A DNA stretch of 64,000 nucleotides from Methylomonas paludis (GTDB lineage: Bacteria; Pseudomonadota; Gammaproteobacteria; Methylococcales; Methylomonadaceae): the NCBI RefSeq assembly GCF_018734325.1, contig NZ_CP073754.1:2232001-2296000 (forward strand), written 5' to 3'. The translations under genes and the position numbers were made by a program. A model generated the notes under the pieces. It did not search any database and was not told where the DNA came from. It saw nothing but the letters and a program-made list of their open reading frames with translations. Positions 19,888 to 29,832 of this stretch are shown here, in pieces; the first letter of the stretch is position 1, and the number at the start of each line of letters is the position of its first letter.

Positions 19888-19915
19888 CCTAATATTGCCG
19901 TTTTATTCTAATTAA

Positions 19916-20317
19916 TCAGTGGATTCTCACCAAAAAGCCATCGGATTTTTCGCAGCCGGGTTTGCTGTGTGCGGTAACGCTAACTCGGGCAAAGCCATGC
20001 TCCACGGGACGATCCAGTTTGCCGCGCACTTCAAATTGGCCGGTGGCGCGAGTGGTGATAATCAGTTCCTTAGGGGAAAAATGGATTTTTGGGCCGCCCA
20101 GGCTAACTTCGACGTTAATGGAAGTCGGGGTGGTATTGGCTGAGGCAACCAAAGAAAATTCACTAAACGATTGATTGTATTTGTTTGGTGATGGCTGGAA
20201 TTCGGAGAAAATAGGCCGGTCGCAACTATGGGTGGCACCTGTATTATTGTAAGCATAAGCGACATTCAGGCTTATACTGAGGGCAACTGCGGCAAGGATT
20301 TTATAGCGGCATTTCAT
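19916..20317 (-). CDS. Small secreted protein, unknown
   Basis: 133 residues with a signal peptide (KILAAVALSISLNVAYA). The mature part (CDRPIFSEFQPSPNKYNQSF ... INVEVSLGGPKIHFSPKELI ... FEVRGKLDRPVEHGFARVSV) looks like an all-beta, immunoglobulin-like domain with two Cys. GGAGAAAAA precedes the ATG. No family was recognised. It faces the exoprotein gene, which gives no firm clue. Confidence 0.55.
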   Translation of the reverse strand: MKCRYKILAAVALSISLNVAYAYNNTGATHSCDRPIFSEFQPSPNKYNQSFSEFSLVASANTTPTSINVEVSLGGPKIHFSPKELIITTRATGQFEVRGKLDRPVEHGFARVSVTAHSKPGCEKSDGFLVRIH

Positions 20318-20485
20318 ATTTTTTCTCCAGAGTCATACGGTGCTGTTAAGGCATTAATGTAGCTTATTGTTTTTGTGTTCCTACCAGCCGGCGGCGGGGT
20401 CGGGAACAGGGAGTATAGCAGAGATTAGTTTCGGGCAGATTCGCCTGGCGAGGGTTTTTGCTGCTGGATTAGCGCAGCAGGGAGT

Positions 20486-21229
20486 TTATTTCAGCCAATC
20501 CAAACTCATATCGTCTTTAAGGTTTACCCCGGATATACCGCGTTGTAAAGCTGCCTGACTCAAATACAGTAATTTGGCGGCTGCCACTTGATATGACAGG
20601 CCTTCCGGGGGGCGAATATTGGAAATACAATTGCGATCGGCATCGGTTTTGCCGGGATGAGGTTGATAGGTCAGATACACACCCAGACTATCTGCCGCAC
20701 TGAGGCCGGGACGCTCACCCAGTATAATCACTGCCAGTCGCGCATTAAGTAAATGGCCAATTTCATCAGCAACTGCCACTCTGGCATTATTGAGTAAACA
20801 GATGGGGCCCAGGCTTAATGCACTGGTGCTAAAAGCAGCCAATACTGCCTGGAGAAAATCCAGGCCGTGATTGTCAACGGCGGTGGATGACAAACCGTTA
20901 CTGAGTATCAAAACCACATCGTACGCCACCTTGGGACGGCACTCCAGCTGTTGGCGGCTGGATTCCTGCAAAATTCTGCCTTTATCGGGTCTTTGCAAAT
21001 ATTCTATGCGAGTGCTGACGGCTGTTTCCAGTTGCAAGGTCTGCAAGCCCAGCCGGGTTAATTGTTCGGCAAAGTCTGACCTGTTCCAGGCTTGATGCAC
21101 GGCATCGCGGGCCGCCGCATGGGCCAGTTGGAAATCCAGCAGGGCGCTGGTCGGCAAACTACATCCTGCCCTGCCCTGAGCGATTCGGGCCTGGGTATAG
21201 CGGCGCAGCTGGTACCAGGGATCTTTCAT
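20486..21229 (-). CDS. eutC: Ethanolamine ammonia-lyase small subunit EutC
   Basis: 247 residues. The N-terminus PWYQLRRYTQARIAQGRAG and the segments DVVLILSNGLSSTAVDNHG, GERPGLSAADSLGVYLTY and DRNCISNIRPPEGLSY are characteristic of EutC. With EutB it forms the adenosylcobalamin-dependent lyase that turns ethanolamine into acetaldehyde and ammonia. It overlaps eutB by 4 bp, so the subunits are coupled. The rest of the eut operon (microcompartment shell, EutA, EutE) is absent here, so the likely use is simple nitrogen release. Confidence 0.95.
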   Translation of the reverse strand: MKDPWYQLRRYTQARIAQGRAGCSLPTSALLDFQLAHAAARDAVHQAWNRSDFAEQLTRLGLQTLQLETAVSTRIEYLQRPDKGRILQESSRQQLECRPKVAYDVVLILSNGLSSTAVDNHGLDFLQAVLAAFSTSALSLGPICLLNNARVAVADEIGHLLNARLAVIILGERPGLSAADSLGVYLTYQPHPGKTDADRNCISNIRPPEGLSYQVAAAKLLYLSQAALQRGISGVNLKDDMSLDWLK

Positions 21230-22620
21230 GATTCTCTACCGGTTAAACCCCGAAATTGCGCCAATAAAGGGATATGCCGGCTCTGATCAGCCAAGGCATT
21301 GGCGCCATTAAAAATACCCATTTGGTCGAGCCAGGCGGCAAACTCCGGGGCCGGCAGTAAGCCCAATACCTGACGCAAATACAGACAATCGTGAAACGAG
21401 GTGCTTTGATAAGCGAGCATCACATCATCGGCCCCAGGAATGCCCATAATAAAATTACAGCCGGCTACCCCCAGTAAGGTGAGCAGATTATCCATATCAT
21501 TCTGATCGGCTTCGGCATGGTTGGTGTAACAGACATCGCAACCCATCGGCAAACCCAGCAATTTTCCGCAAAAATGATCTTCCAGGCCGGCGCGGATAAT
21601 TTGTTTGCCATCATACAGGTATTCCGGGCCGATAAAGCCCACCACGGTGTTAACCAATAAAGGCGAAAACTCTCTGGCAACTGCGTAAGCTCTGGCTTCG
21701 CAGGTTTGGGCATCAATGCCGTGATGGGCATTGGCGGATAGCGCACTGCCCTGCCCGGTTTCAAAATACATGACATGATCGGTATGGGGATTGCGCCGCA
21801 AATCGCTTGCCATGGCTTTAGCCTCTCTTAACAGGCTTAAATCAATCCCAAAACTTCGATTGGCCGCTGCAGTACCGGCTATGGATTGGAATACCAAATC
21901 CACCGGTGCGCCGCGTTGCATCAAGGTCATACTGGTGGTGACATGCGACAGCACACAGGATTGACTGGGAATCTGATGCCTATCAATAATTTCATCCAGC
22001 AGATTCAATAGGGTGGCGACATTATCCAGATTATCGGTGGCCGGATTAATGCCGATCACGGCATCGCCACTGCCATACAGCAGGCCATCCAGTGTACTGG
22101 CAGCAATGCCGCGCGGATCATCAGTGGGATGGTTGGGTTGTAAACGGCTGGACAATCGGCCAGGCAAGCCCAGTGTGGAACGAAACCGGGTGACTACCCG
22201 ACAGCGTCTGGCCACGGCAATCAAATCCTGATTGCGCATGATCTTGCTGACTGCCGCGGCCATTTCCGGAATAATGGCCCATTTTATTTGCGCCAGGTCA
22301 CTGGTATCAGCCAATAGCCAGTCCCGAAACTCCCCCACAGACATATTTTTGAAGGGGGCAAAGGCGATACTATCGTGTTGTTGATAGATTAAAGCCGAAA
22401 CTTCATCGAGTTCCGGATCAATTAGAGGCTGATCTAAAAAGGTTTGTAACGGCAGATCGGCTAAAACCTGCTGGGCAATTGCTCTTTCCAGCTCTGATGC
22501 AGCGGCCAGCCCGGCCATTTCATCAGCCGCCCGCCGTGGTGAGGCTTTAGCCAGCAGGGTTTTAAGATCGTGAAAGCCAAAGTGCCGGCCTTTAACAGTT
22601 GCGGAATAGCTCATATTCAA
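21226..22620 (-). CDS. eutB: Ethanolamine ammonia-lyase large subunit EutB
   Basis: 464 residues, the usual EutB length. Recognisable blocks include SPRRAADEMAGLAA, RFRSTLGLPGRLSSRLQPNH, GDAVIGINPATDN, YFETGQGSALSANAHHG, VVGFIGPEYLYDGKQIIRAG and GLPMGCDVCYTNHAEADQND. This subunit forms the TIM barrel that binds substrate and cobalamin. It is first in a two-gene operon with eutC. No cobalamin riboswitch pattern was seen upstream. Confidence 0.96.
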   Translation of the reverse strand: MNMSYSATVKGRHFGFHDLKTLLAKASPRRAADEMAGLAAASELERAIAQQVLADLPLQTFLDQPLIDPELDEVSALIYQQHDSIAFAPFKNMSVGEFRDWLLADTSDLAQIKWAIIPEMAAAVSKIMRNQDLIAVARRCRVVTRFRSTLGLPGRLSSRLQPNHPTDDPRGIAASTLDGLLYGSGDAVIGINPATDNLDNVATLLNLLDEIIDRHQIPSQSCVLSHVTTSMTLMQRGAPVDLVFQSIAGTAAANRSFGIDLSLLREAKAMASDLRRNPHTDHVMYFETGQGSALSANAHHGIDAQTCEARAYAVAREFSPLLVNTVVGFIGPEYLYDGKQIIRAGLEDHFCGKLLGLPMGCDVCYTNHAEADQNDMDNLLTLLGVAGCNFIMGIPGADDVMLAYQSTSFHDCLYLRQVLGLLPAPEFAAWLDQMGIFNGANALADQSRHIPLLAQFRGLTGRES

Positions 22621-22699
22621 AGGTAAGGTTTTGTAACTATCCAGACTTTCTCATGTTGTGTAGACCGTTATAAAACCTTCTCTACTCCAGAGCAGGCGT

Positions 22700-22719
22700 G
22701 CTTGGCCGTTTAGCCAAGC
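22700..22719 (-). terminator. Hairpin downstream of parA
   Basis: A 7-bp perfect stem GCTTGGC / GCCAAGC with a 6-base loop lies just past the parA stop and before eutB. It lacks a T run, so read-through from parA into eutBC cannot be excluded. Confidence 0.35.
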
Positions 22720-22738
22720 TTATACTGAAGTGAATTTA

Positions 22739-23512
22739 TCAGCTATGAATTTCCAGATACAAAGCCCGGTACTCTTCGGTTAATTTATGCGTGGGGGCAT
22801 AATGCACCAAAGGCTGGGCATCGGAATGTGATTCACGCACTTTGACCGATGAGGAAATTTTGGCTTCCAGTACCGGCAGACCTTCGGCAATTAATTCTTC
22901 TACCAGCTGGCGAGGCAGATTGGCCTGTTTCTGATACTGGTTGACAATAATGCCTTCCACTTCCAGGCCTTGGTTATGATCAGCCTTGACTTCGGCAATG
23001 GCACGCATCAGGGTATACAGTGATTCGCGGGCAAAGGTGTCACAATCGAAAGGTATCAGGCATTTTTCTGCCGCGATCAGTGCTGACTGGCTGTAAAAAT
23101 TCAGCACCGGCGGGGTGTCTATGTAAATATGATCGTAACCTTCCAGTTTTTCCAGGGCTTCTTTGAGCTTAAAGATTTTATAACGTGATTCCAGCCGGCT
23201 TTGCAGGGCTTCCAGTTCAGGATGCGAAGGCAAAATATACAGATTGGGAAAAGGTGTTTCATGAATGGCGCTTTCCAGACCTTCCTTTCCACCACCGAAT
23301 AAACCCAAGCCCAAATTGTCTTTAAAAAAATGGGCAATGGTTTTATCCGCATCCGTTACTTTACTGCCTAACAGATATTGAGTGGAATTGCCCTGAATAT
23401 CCAAATCAATGACCAGAGTTTTTTTACCTTCCACGGCGCTGATAGCGGCCAGATTGCAGGTGATGGTGGATTTACCCACGCCGCCTTTTTGATTAAAGAT
23501 TACCCTGCGCAT
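22739..23512 (-). CDS. Orphan ParA-family ATPase
   Basis: 257 residues from the MRRVIFNQKGG start (GAGGA five bases upstream; an in-frame start 15 bases earlier has no such site). The deviant Walker A KGGVGKST, DLDIQGNSTQYLLG and YIDTPPVLNFYSQSAL (Walker B region) mark a ParA/MinD-class ATPase that dimerises on ATP and binds nucleoid DNA. No parB or parS-like site was seen next to it, so it probably positions some cargo other than a chromosome origin. It is followed by eutBC on the same strand. Confidence 0.85.
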   Translation of the reverse strand: MRRVIFNQKGGVGKSTITCNLAAISAVEGKKTLVIDLDIQGNSTQYLLGSKVTDADKTIAHFFKDNLGLGLFGGGKEGLESAIHETPFPNLYILPSHPELEALQSRLESRYKIFKLKEALEKLEGYDHIYIDTPPVLNFYSQSALIAAEKCLIPFDCDTFARESLYTLMRAIAEVKADHNQGLEVEGIIVNQYQKQANLPRQLVEELIAEGLPVLEAKISSSVKVRESHSDAQPLVHYAPTHKLTEEYRALYLEIHS

Positions 23513-23571
23513 ATTCGTCCTCAACACTGGAAATACTGAAAGTTGACATTATAAGGTTAATGTTAGCAATA

Positions 23572-24057
23572 TCAACAACGGCTAAATTTTTTGGCTTGAC
23601 ATGCCGGGCAATCAGGAATAAGGCTGGTGGATTTAAAAGAAATTTGTTTGCCGCATGCATCGCAAACAAAAGTGCCGGGGCCGGCAATATCACCGCTATG
23701 ATAGGGATGGTATTGTTTGGCGTCCCACTCCAGTTCGGTCAGTTTAAGCCGGGTTTTGTCGGCAATGTCAAAAAAGGCTTTCAGAGCAAAATTTTCTATC
23801 AGGTTAAGATCAAATTTTAACCATTCGCTCAGTGAATCCGGCTTGCTGTCTGGCGTATTGATTGCAGCCAGATTAATGTCACGAATGACATAGCCGGCAA
23901 TTTTATTAATTTCTTCCTGGGTATGCCCCCCCAAAGCGCTGGTTTTTTCCTTCGCGATCTCCAATGCTTCGGCAACACTGTGCAAGGTATCATCCAGTGC
24001 TTCGTACAGATGTCCCATCAGATCGTCATAGGTTTTTATTAGTTTGTGTTCGCTCAT
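23572..24057 (-). CDS. DUF1451 zinc-ribbon protein (YbeL-like)
   Basis: 161 residues. The N-terminal two thirds are helical (YDDLMGHLYEALDDTLHSVA, EALEIAKEKT). The C-terminus carries a zinc ribbon of two Cys pairs: CDACGKQISF and CPACQAKKF. This is the DUF1451 layout, as in E. coli YbeL, whose gene also lies next to leuS. GGAGA precedes the ATG. The function of the family is unknown. Confidence 0.85.
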   Translation of the reverse strand: MSEHKLIKTYDDLMGHLYEALDDTLHSVAEALEIAKEKTSALGGHTQEEINKIAGYVIRDINLAAINTPDSKPDSLSEWLKFDLNLIENFALKAFFDIADKTRLKLTELEWDAKQYHPYHSGDIAGPGTFVCDACGKQISFKSTSLIPDCPACQAKKFSRC

Positions 24058-24141
24058 GGTTTCTCCGATTTAAATCAAGCTTTAGATTTAAGCTTCTGTA
24101 AGGTATTCTAGCGCTTTTTTACCAGAAAAGACGAACACCGG

Positions 24142-26724
24142 ATGGAAGAGCATTACAACCCGCAGACGATAGAGCAAAAAATACAGGCCGATTGGGAAGT
24201 ATCAGGCGTGTACGCCGCCCATGAAAATACCGGCAAGGAAAAATACTACTGTCTGTCCATGTTTCCTTATCCTAGCGGCAAATTGCACATGGGCCATGTC
24301 CGCAATTACACCATAGGCGATGTTATCAGCCGGTTTCAGCGGCTGCAGGGCAAACATGTGTTGCAGCCTATGGGTTGGGATGCCTTTGGTTTGCCGGCGG
24401 AAAATGCCGCCATGCTCAACAAAGTACATCCGGCTGACTGGACGCATTCCAATATAGACTATATGCGCGATCAGTTGAAACGCCTGGGCTTTGGTTACGA
24501 CTGGGGGCGGGAGCTGGCGACTTGCGATCCGGATTATTACCGCTGGGAGCAATGGTTCTTCCTGCGCCTGCTGGCCAAAGACCTGGTTTATAAAAAAACC
24601 GCTCCGGTTAACTGGTGTCCGCATGATCAGACCGTACTGGCTAACGAACAGGTGATAGACGGTTGTTGCTGGCGTTGTGATACTCCGGTTGAGAAAAAAG
24701 AAATTTCGCAGTGGTTTTTAAAAATCACGGCTTATGCCGACGAATTGTTAAGTGCACTGGATGGCCTACCCGGTTGGCCGGAGCAGGTCCGCACCATGCA
24801 GGCCAACTGGATAGGCCGCTCTGAAGGCGTAGAAATGGATTTTGGTGTGGCCGGTTTTGAACAGCCGATCCGTATTTACACCACCCGACCTGATACGCTG
24901 ATGGGCGTAACTTATGTGGCGGTAGCGGCCGAGCATCCGGTTGCCCTGAAAGCGGCTGAAACCAATCCTGAAGTTGCGGCATTTTTGGAAGAATGCAAAC
25001 ACATGGAAACCTCCGAAGCTGCTCTGGAAACCATGGAAAAACGCGGCATTAATTCCGGCTTTGTGGCAGTGCATCCTTTGACTGGTGAAGAAGTACCGGT
25101 CTGGATCGCCAATTTTGTCTTAATGAATTACGGCACCGGGGCGGTGATGTCGGTGCCGGCACATGATCAGCGTGATTATGAGTTCGCCAAAAAATATTTG
25201 ATCGCTATTAAAGCAGTAATTCGCGCCGCCGACGCTGCTGTCGATATTAGTGAACAGGCATTTACCGATAAAGGTGTACTGTTTAATTCCGGCGAGTTTG
25301 ATGGCTTGAATTCTGCCGAGGCATTTTCTGCCATTGCCGCCAAACTATCCGACCTGGGCAAGGGCGAACGTAAAACCAATTTCCGGTTGCGCGACTGGGG
25401 TGTATCCCGGCAACGTTACTGGGGGGCGCCGATTCCGGTGATTTATTGCGATGATTGCGGTACCGTGCCGGTGCCGGATGATCAGTTACCGATCACTTTG
25501 CCGCGTGATGTGGTGCTGGATGGCTCACAAGCGCCGCTGGCTGCCCATCCAACCTTCCCACATACGACTTGTCCGCAATGCGGCAAAGCAGCTCGCCGTG
25601 AAACCGACACCTTCGATACCTTTATGGAATCGTCCTGGTATTTTGCCCGTTACGCCAGCGCCGATGCCACTAGCGGCATGCTGGATGAACGCGCCAATTA
25701 TTGGCTGCCGGTGGATTACTATATCGGCGGCATAGAACACGCTATTCTGCATTTGCTGTATGCACGGTTTTATACCAAGTTGCTACGCGATGAAGGTCTG
25801 GTGGCTTGCGACGAGCCGTTCAAAAATCTGTTGACCCAGGGTATGGTGGTGGCGGAAACGTTTTATCAGTTTGATGAACACGGCCATAAAGTGTATTTCA
25901 ATCTAACCCAGATTGACGTGGAACGGGACAGCAAAGGCAAAATTATCAGCGCCAAATTATTGAGCGATGGTTCGCCGGTGACGGTGGGTGCCGTGGAAAA
26001 AATGTCCAAATCCAAAAATAACGGCGTTGATCCGCAAGTATTGATTGATAAATACGGTGCCGATACCGTGCGCCTGTACACCATGTTTACCTCACCACCT
26101 GAGCAATCTCTGGAATGGAACGATGCCGGCGTGGAAGGCGCTTTCCGCTTCCTGAAACGCTTGTGGCGTTTGGTGCATCAGCATGTGGCAAGTGGTATTC
26201 CGGCAGCACTGGAGGTGGCGACTTTGACCGATGCCCAGAAAGATCTGCGCCGCCAATTGCATCATACTTTGCAAAAAGTGACCGATGACATGGCTCGCCG
26301 CCATACTTTTAACACTGCGATTGCGGTGAATATGGAGTTATTGAACGCGCTGGCCAAATTTGAAGATGACAGCAACAATGGTCTGGCCGTGCGCCAGGAA
26401 GTGCTGGAGTTTGTGGTGCTGATGCTGTCGCCCATTATTCCGCATATCAGCCAGCAACTCTGGGGACATTTGGGCCACGCTAGCGATATTGTCACGGCTG
26501 ACTGGCCGGTACTGGATGAAACTGCCCTGCAGCAGGATGCCATTGAGATGGTGATACAGGTGAACGGCAAGTTGCGCGGCAAGTTTTCGGTAGCGGTAAC
26601 CGCTTCCAAAGCAGATATTGAAGCGCTGGTCTTGGCAGATGAACATGTTCAGCGGTATATTGATGGCAAACCCATCAAAAAATTGATTGTGGTACCGCAA
26701 AAACTGGTCAATATCGTTGTTTAA
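24142..26724 (+). CDS. leuS: Leucyl-tRNA synthetase
   Basis: 860 residues, the normal bacterial length. Class I signatures are present: HMGH at 49-52 in [20 protein letters not shown] and KMSKS at 620-624. The zinc-like and editing (CP1) segments are readable, including [19 protein letters not shown]. The enzyme charges tRNA-Leu and hydrolyses mischarged tRNA. The start [12 protein letters not shown] is typical. It heads a leuS-lptE-holA run conserved in gammaproteobacteria. Confidence 0.98.
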   Translation: MEEHYNPQTIEQKIQADWEVSGVYAAHENTGKEKYYCLSMFPYPSGKLHMGHVRNYTIGDVISRFQRLQGKHVLQPMGWDAFGLPAENAAMLNKVHPADWTHSNIDYMRDQLKRLGFGYDWGRELATCDPDYYRWEQWFFLRLLAKDLVYKKTAPVNWCPHDQTVLANEQVIDGCCWRCDTPVEKKEISQWFLKITAYADELLSALDGLPGWPEQVRTMQANWIGRSEGVEMDFGVAGFEQPIRIYTTRPDTLMGVTYVAVAAEHPVALKAAETNPEVAAFLEECKHMETSEAALETMEKRGINSGFVAVHPLTGEEVPVWIANFVLMNYGTGAVMSVPAHDQRDYEFAKKYLIAIKAVIRAADAAVDISEQAFTDKGVLFNSGEFDGLNSAEAFSAIAAKLSDLGKGERKTNFRLRDWGVSRQRYWGAPIPVIYCDDCGTVPVPDDQLPITLPRDVVLDGSQAPLAAHPTFPHTTCPQCGKAARRETDTFDTFMESSWYFARYASADATSGMLDERANYWLPVDYYIGGIEHAILHLLYARFYTKLLRDEGLVACDEPFKNLLTQGMVVAETFYQFDEHGHKVYFNLTQIDVERDSKGKIISAKLLSDGSPVTVGAVEKMSKSKNNGVDPQVLIDKYGADTVRLYTMFTSPPEQSLEWNDAGVEGAFRFLKRLWRLVHQHVASGIPAALEVATLTDAQKDLRRQLHHTLQKVTDDMARRHTFNTAIAVNMELLNALAKFEDDSNNGLAVRQEVLEFVVLMLSPIIPHISQQLWGHLGHASDIVTADWPVLDETALQQDAIEMVIQVNGKLRGKFSVAVTASKADIEALVLADEHVQRYIDGKPIKKLIVVPQKLVNIVV

Positions 26725-26748
26725 TAACAGTTTCAGCAAGGCTTAACC

Positions 26749-27246
26749 ATGAAACAGGCTATCGGCGGCATATTATTGTTCTGCGCACTACTAAGCGGTT
26801 GCGGCTATCATTTGCGCGGCTCGCTGGATTTACCGGAATCGCTGCGCAATGTCTATATGGCGGGGGCATCGGCTTCATTGCAATCGGAAATGGTATCCAT
26901 GCTGCGTGCCTCCAAAGCCAAACTGTCGGATACCACCATGAATGCCGGTATTATTCTGAAAGTGCTGAAAGAGGATATGAGTAACCGGGTATTATCTATC
27001 GGCACCACCGGTAAATCCACCGAATCCGAATTGAATTATTATCTGCGCTTTCAGTTTTATGATAACCAGGATAAGCCTTTGATGGACGAACAAACCATCG
27101 AAATTGCCCGCGAGTATTTTAACGACCAAACCGCAGTACTGGCTAAATCCAACGAAGACCTGACCATCCGCGCCGAGATTTATAAGCAGGCAGCCCGCAT
27201 GTTGATGGCCCGTGCCGGTATTGCCATTGAAAATCAAAAAAAATAA
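26749..27246 (+). CDS. lptE: LPS-assembly lipoprotein LptE
   Basis: 165 residues with a lipoprotein signal ending LLSGC (lipidated Cys18) followed by GYHLRG, typical of LptE. With LptD it forms the outer-membrane gate that inserts lipopolysaccharide. The gene lies 24 bp after leuS and 2 bp before holA, the same order as in E. coli, so the three are probably cotranscribed. Confidence 0.95.
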   Translation: MKQAIGGILLFCALLSGCGYHLRGSLDLPESLRNVYMAGASASLQSEMVSMLRASKAKLSDTTMNAGIILKVLKEDMSNRVLSIGTTGKSTESELNYYLRFQFYDNQDKPLMDEQTIEIAREYFNDQTAVLAKSNEDLTIRAEIYKQAARMLMARAGIAIENQKK

Positions 27247-27248
27247 GG

Positions 27249-28274
27249 ATGCAGATCAAGCTTGAGCAATTGACGGCAGGCTTGAGCAAACAACTGCTGC
27301 CGGTTTATTTGATTAGTGGCGATGAGCCCCTGCAAGTGGGTGAGGCTGCCGATGATATCCGCAAAGCCGCCCGGCAGGCCGGGTACGGCAATCGCGAAGT
27401 GCTGGCCATAGATGATACTAATCACTGGCAGGAATTGCTGACCGAAGCGGACAGTTTATCCATTTTTGCTGATAAAAAACTGATTGATTTGCGGCTGCCT
27501 TCTGCCAAGCCCGGCCTGGAAGGCAGTAAAACCTTGGTTAGTTATTGCCGGAATTTACCGGAACACACCATATTGTTAATCACTATGGGTAAGCTGGAAA
27601 GCACTGCCTTAAAAGCACAATGGTATCAAGCCATAGACGCTGTGGGTGGCACCGTGCGGGTTTGGCCCCTGCAAGGCCAGGATTTGCTGAACTGGTTACA
27701 ACGCCGAGCTGAACGGCGCGGAATGCATTTTGAAACCGAAGCCTTACGGATATTGGCCGGGCGCATAGAAGGCAATCTGCTGGCCGCCGCGCAGGAAATA
27801 GAAAAACTTTATATCCAGCATGGTGAACAACGAATCACTAAAGCAATTATCGAAGCGGATGTGGCGGACAGTGCCCGTTTTGATGTGTTTAAACTAAGCG
27901 ATGCCTTGTTGGCCGGCAGCCTGAACCGGGTGACGAAAATCCTGCATGGTTTGCAGGCCGAAGCGGTGGCAGCACCCGTGGTATTGTGGGCGCTAAGCCG
28001 AGAAGCCCGATTATTGTTAAACCTGCATACTGAACTCAAATCATCTGCACACCCAGAAACTGTTTTTAAGAAACTACAGGTTTGGGACATGCGCAAGTCT
28101 GCGGTGCAGGCCGCCCTAGCCCGGCTTAAAATGGCGGATGTGCAATATATTTTGCAAAATTGCACCCTGGCTGATCAGCAGATCAAGGGTCAACTGGCTG
28201 GTGACAGCTGGGAAAAATTATTTGAAATTTGTGTATTGTTTTGTCAGCCGGCCCTACCGCGTTTGCGTGCTTGA
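27249..28274 (+). CDS. holA: DNA polymerase III delta subunit
   Basis: 341 residues, the usual HolA size. Seen: LPVYLISGDEPLQVGEAADD near the start, LIDLRLPSAKPG, AERRGMHFETEALRILAGRI then EGNLLAAAQEIEKL, and DVADSARFDVFKLSDALLAG. Delta opens the sliding clamp in the clamp-loader complex. The start has AAGG directly upstream and lies 2 bp after lptE. Confidence 0.96.
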   Translation: MQIKLEQLTAGLSKQLLPVYLISGDEPLQVGEAADDIRKAARQAGYGNREVLAIDDTNHWQELLTEADSLSIFADKKLIDLRLPSAKPGLEGSKTLVSYCRNLPEHTILLITMGKLESTALKAQWYQAIDAVGGTVRVWPLQGQDLLNWLQRRAERRGMHFETEALRILAGRIEGNLLAAAQEIEKLYIQHGEQRITKAIIEADVADSARFDVFKLSDALLAGSLNRVTKILHGLQAEAVAAPVVLWALSREARLLLNLHTELKSSAHPETVFKKLQVWDMRKSAVQAALARLKMADVQYILQNCTLADQQIKGQLAGDSWEKLFEICVLFCQPALPRLRA

Positions 28275-28438
28275 TGAGTTACGAACTTTACCAGTTTGAT
28301 GGTGTCCACTGGCTGACGTTATAATAATTGGTTAAGGTTTTAACATTCCAGTTCCAGAGCATGGAGTCGCATTGGCAAACCGGCCTTACCACGGGTAAGA
28401 CCCACTTTTGTGCTTTTTCATTTTTACATGTGTAATTT
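28275..28438 (+). promoter_or_regulatory. Leader region before moaA with hairpin
   Basis: 164 bases between holA and moaA. A 6-bp stem CTTACC / GGTAAG (28385-28399) with a 3-base loop, extendable by two G-C pairs across a mismatch, is followed after a spacer by T-rich sequence. It may be a holA terminator or part of a moaA leader. A molybdenum-cofactor riboswitch could not be recognised. Confidence 0.35.
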
Positions 28439-29446
28439 ATGTCTGATAGTCGGCTAACAAGCCCCTTGATTGACCGTTTTGGCCGGGTAGTCAACTATTT
28501 ACGGGTGTCTGTCACAGATCGCTGCGATTTCCGTTGTGTGTACTGCATGTCGGAAACCATGCAGTTTTTACCGCGTGCGCATATATTAACGCTGGAAGAA
28601 ATTCAGTTTATCTGTCAGACCTTTGTGGAACTGGGTGTCACTAAAATACGCATTACCGGTGGTGAACCGCTGGTACGGCAAGGTGTATTAGGTTTATTGC
28701 AGGAGTTGGGCCGCTTACCCGGCTTAAATGAGCTGGTGATGACCACTAATGGTTCCAGACTGGCGCAAATGGCCGACCAAATTAAAGCCGCCGGCGTGAA
28801 ACGCCTGAACATCAGCCTGGATACGCTGGATGCGGCCAAGTTTAAGGCCATTACCCGTACCGGTGATATTGAGCAGGTACTGATGGGCATTAATGCGGCG
28901 CGTACTGCCGGTTTTAACAAAATTAAACTGAATGCAGTGATTCTCAAAAACCGCAACCATCATGAAGTGACTGATCTGGTGCAGTTTGCCGTGGATAAAG
29001 AACTGGATATCAGCTTTATTGAAGAAATGCCCTTGGGCGTGATAGACGAACATCAACGCAGCGAATGTTATTACCCCAGTCATTTGATCAAAAGTGACTT
29101 GCAAAACCGTTTCGAGCTGAATGCAGTTACAGACAGTACCGGTGGCCCATCCAGTTACTTTAAAGTGCAGGACAGTCATACCCGTGTGGGCTTTATTTCC
29201 CCGCATAGCGCCAATTTTTGCAGCACTTGCAACCGGGTACGTCTGACTGCCGAAGGCCGCTTATTGCTGTGTCTGGGCAATGAAGACTCGGTGGACTTAA
29301 AAGCCGTGGTCAGAGCTTATCCCGGCGATATGGATAGGCTGAAACAAACCATCATAGCGGCTATGCAAATCAAGCCGGAAAAACATACCTTTAATATCCA
29401 CGAACAAGCTATTATCATGCGCCACATGAGCGCAACCGGCGGTTGA
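28439..29446 (+). CDS. moaA: GTP 3',8-cyclase MoaA
   Basis: 335 residues. A radical-SAM CxxxCxxC cluster (C29, C33, C36 in CDFRCVYC), ITGGEPLVR, the second cluster FCSTCNRVRLTAEGRLLLCLG and the conserved C-terminal Gly-Gly are all present. It performs the first step of molybdenum cofactor synthesis, turning GTP into 3',8-cyclo-GTP. No other moa gene is adjacent. The ribosome binding site at 28439 is poor, but the start fits family length. Confidence 0.97.
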   Translation: MSDSRLTSPLIDRFGRVVNYLRVSVTDRCDFRCVYCMSETMQFLPRAHILTLEEIQFICQTFVELGVTKIRITGGEPLVRQGVLGLLQELGRLPGLNELVMTTNGSRLAQMADQIKAAGVKRLNISLDTLDAAKFKAITRTGDIEQVLMGINAARTAGFNKIKLNAVILKNRNHHEVTDLVQFAVDKELDISFIEEMPLGVIDEHQRSECYYPSHLIKSDLQNRFELNAVTDSTGGPSSYFKVQDSHTRVGFISPHSANFCSTCNRVRLTAEGRLLLCLGNEDSVDLKAVVRAYPGDMDRLKQTIIAAMQIKPEKHTFNIHEQAIIMRHMSATGG

Positions 29447-29469
29447 GCAGCCACCCAAGAGAAGAGATT

Positions 29470-29832
29470 ATGTCAGTCAATAAAGCCGATCAAATTATCG
29501 CCCAGGCCCGGCGTTATAAAGAAGACCGCGAAAAAGGTTACCGGGAACAGGCTTTAAAACTTTATCCCTGGATTTGCGGACGCTGTACCCGCGAGTTTGA
29601 CCATAAGAACCTGCGCGAACTGACGGTACATCATCGTGACCATAATCACGACAATAACCCGGGAGATGGCAGCAACTGGGAATTGTTATGCGTGTATTGT
29701 CATGATAACGAGCACCAGCGTTTTGAAGAACAGGTTCGCTACGGCAGCAAGGGCGGCGGAACCGACAGCAAATCTCCGGTGGCAACCTTTAGTCCATTTG
29801 CCGATCTGAAAAAAATGATGCAGAAGGACTAA
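29470..29832 (+). CDS. yajD: HNH nuclease family protein YajD
   Basis: About 120 residues from MSVNKADQII, chosen because AAGAGAAGAG lies just upstream. A zinc pair CGRC, the motif TVHHRDHNHDNNPGDGSNWE and the second pair CVYCHDNEH form the HNH/zinc-finger fold of YajD. The family is conserved in gammaproteobacteria. Its role is unclear, though the active-site His residues are intact. The stop overlaps the tag start by one base (TAATG). Confidence 0.9.
   Translation: MSVNKADQIIAQARRYKEDREKGYREQALKLYPWICGRCTREFDHKNLRELTVHHRDHNHDNNPGDGSNWELLCVYCHDNEHQRFEEQVRYGSKGGGTDSKSPVATFSPFADLKKMMQKD

Noticed and set aside
22621-22738. Possible cobalamin riboswitch before eutB
   Set aside because: The region is too short and lacks the conserved B12-box pattern.
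28275-28438. Possible molybdenum-cofactor riboswitch before moaA
   Set aside because: Only one simple hairpin is visible; the conserved core could not be matched by eye.
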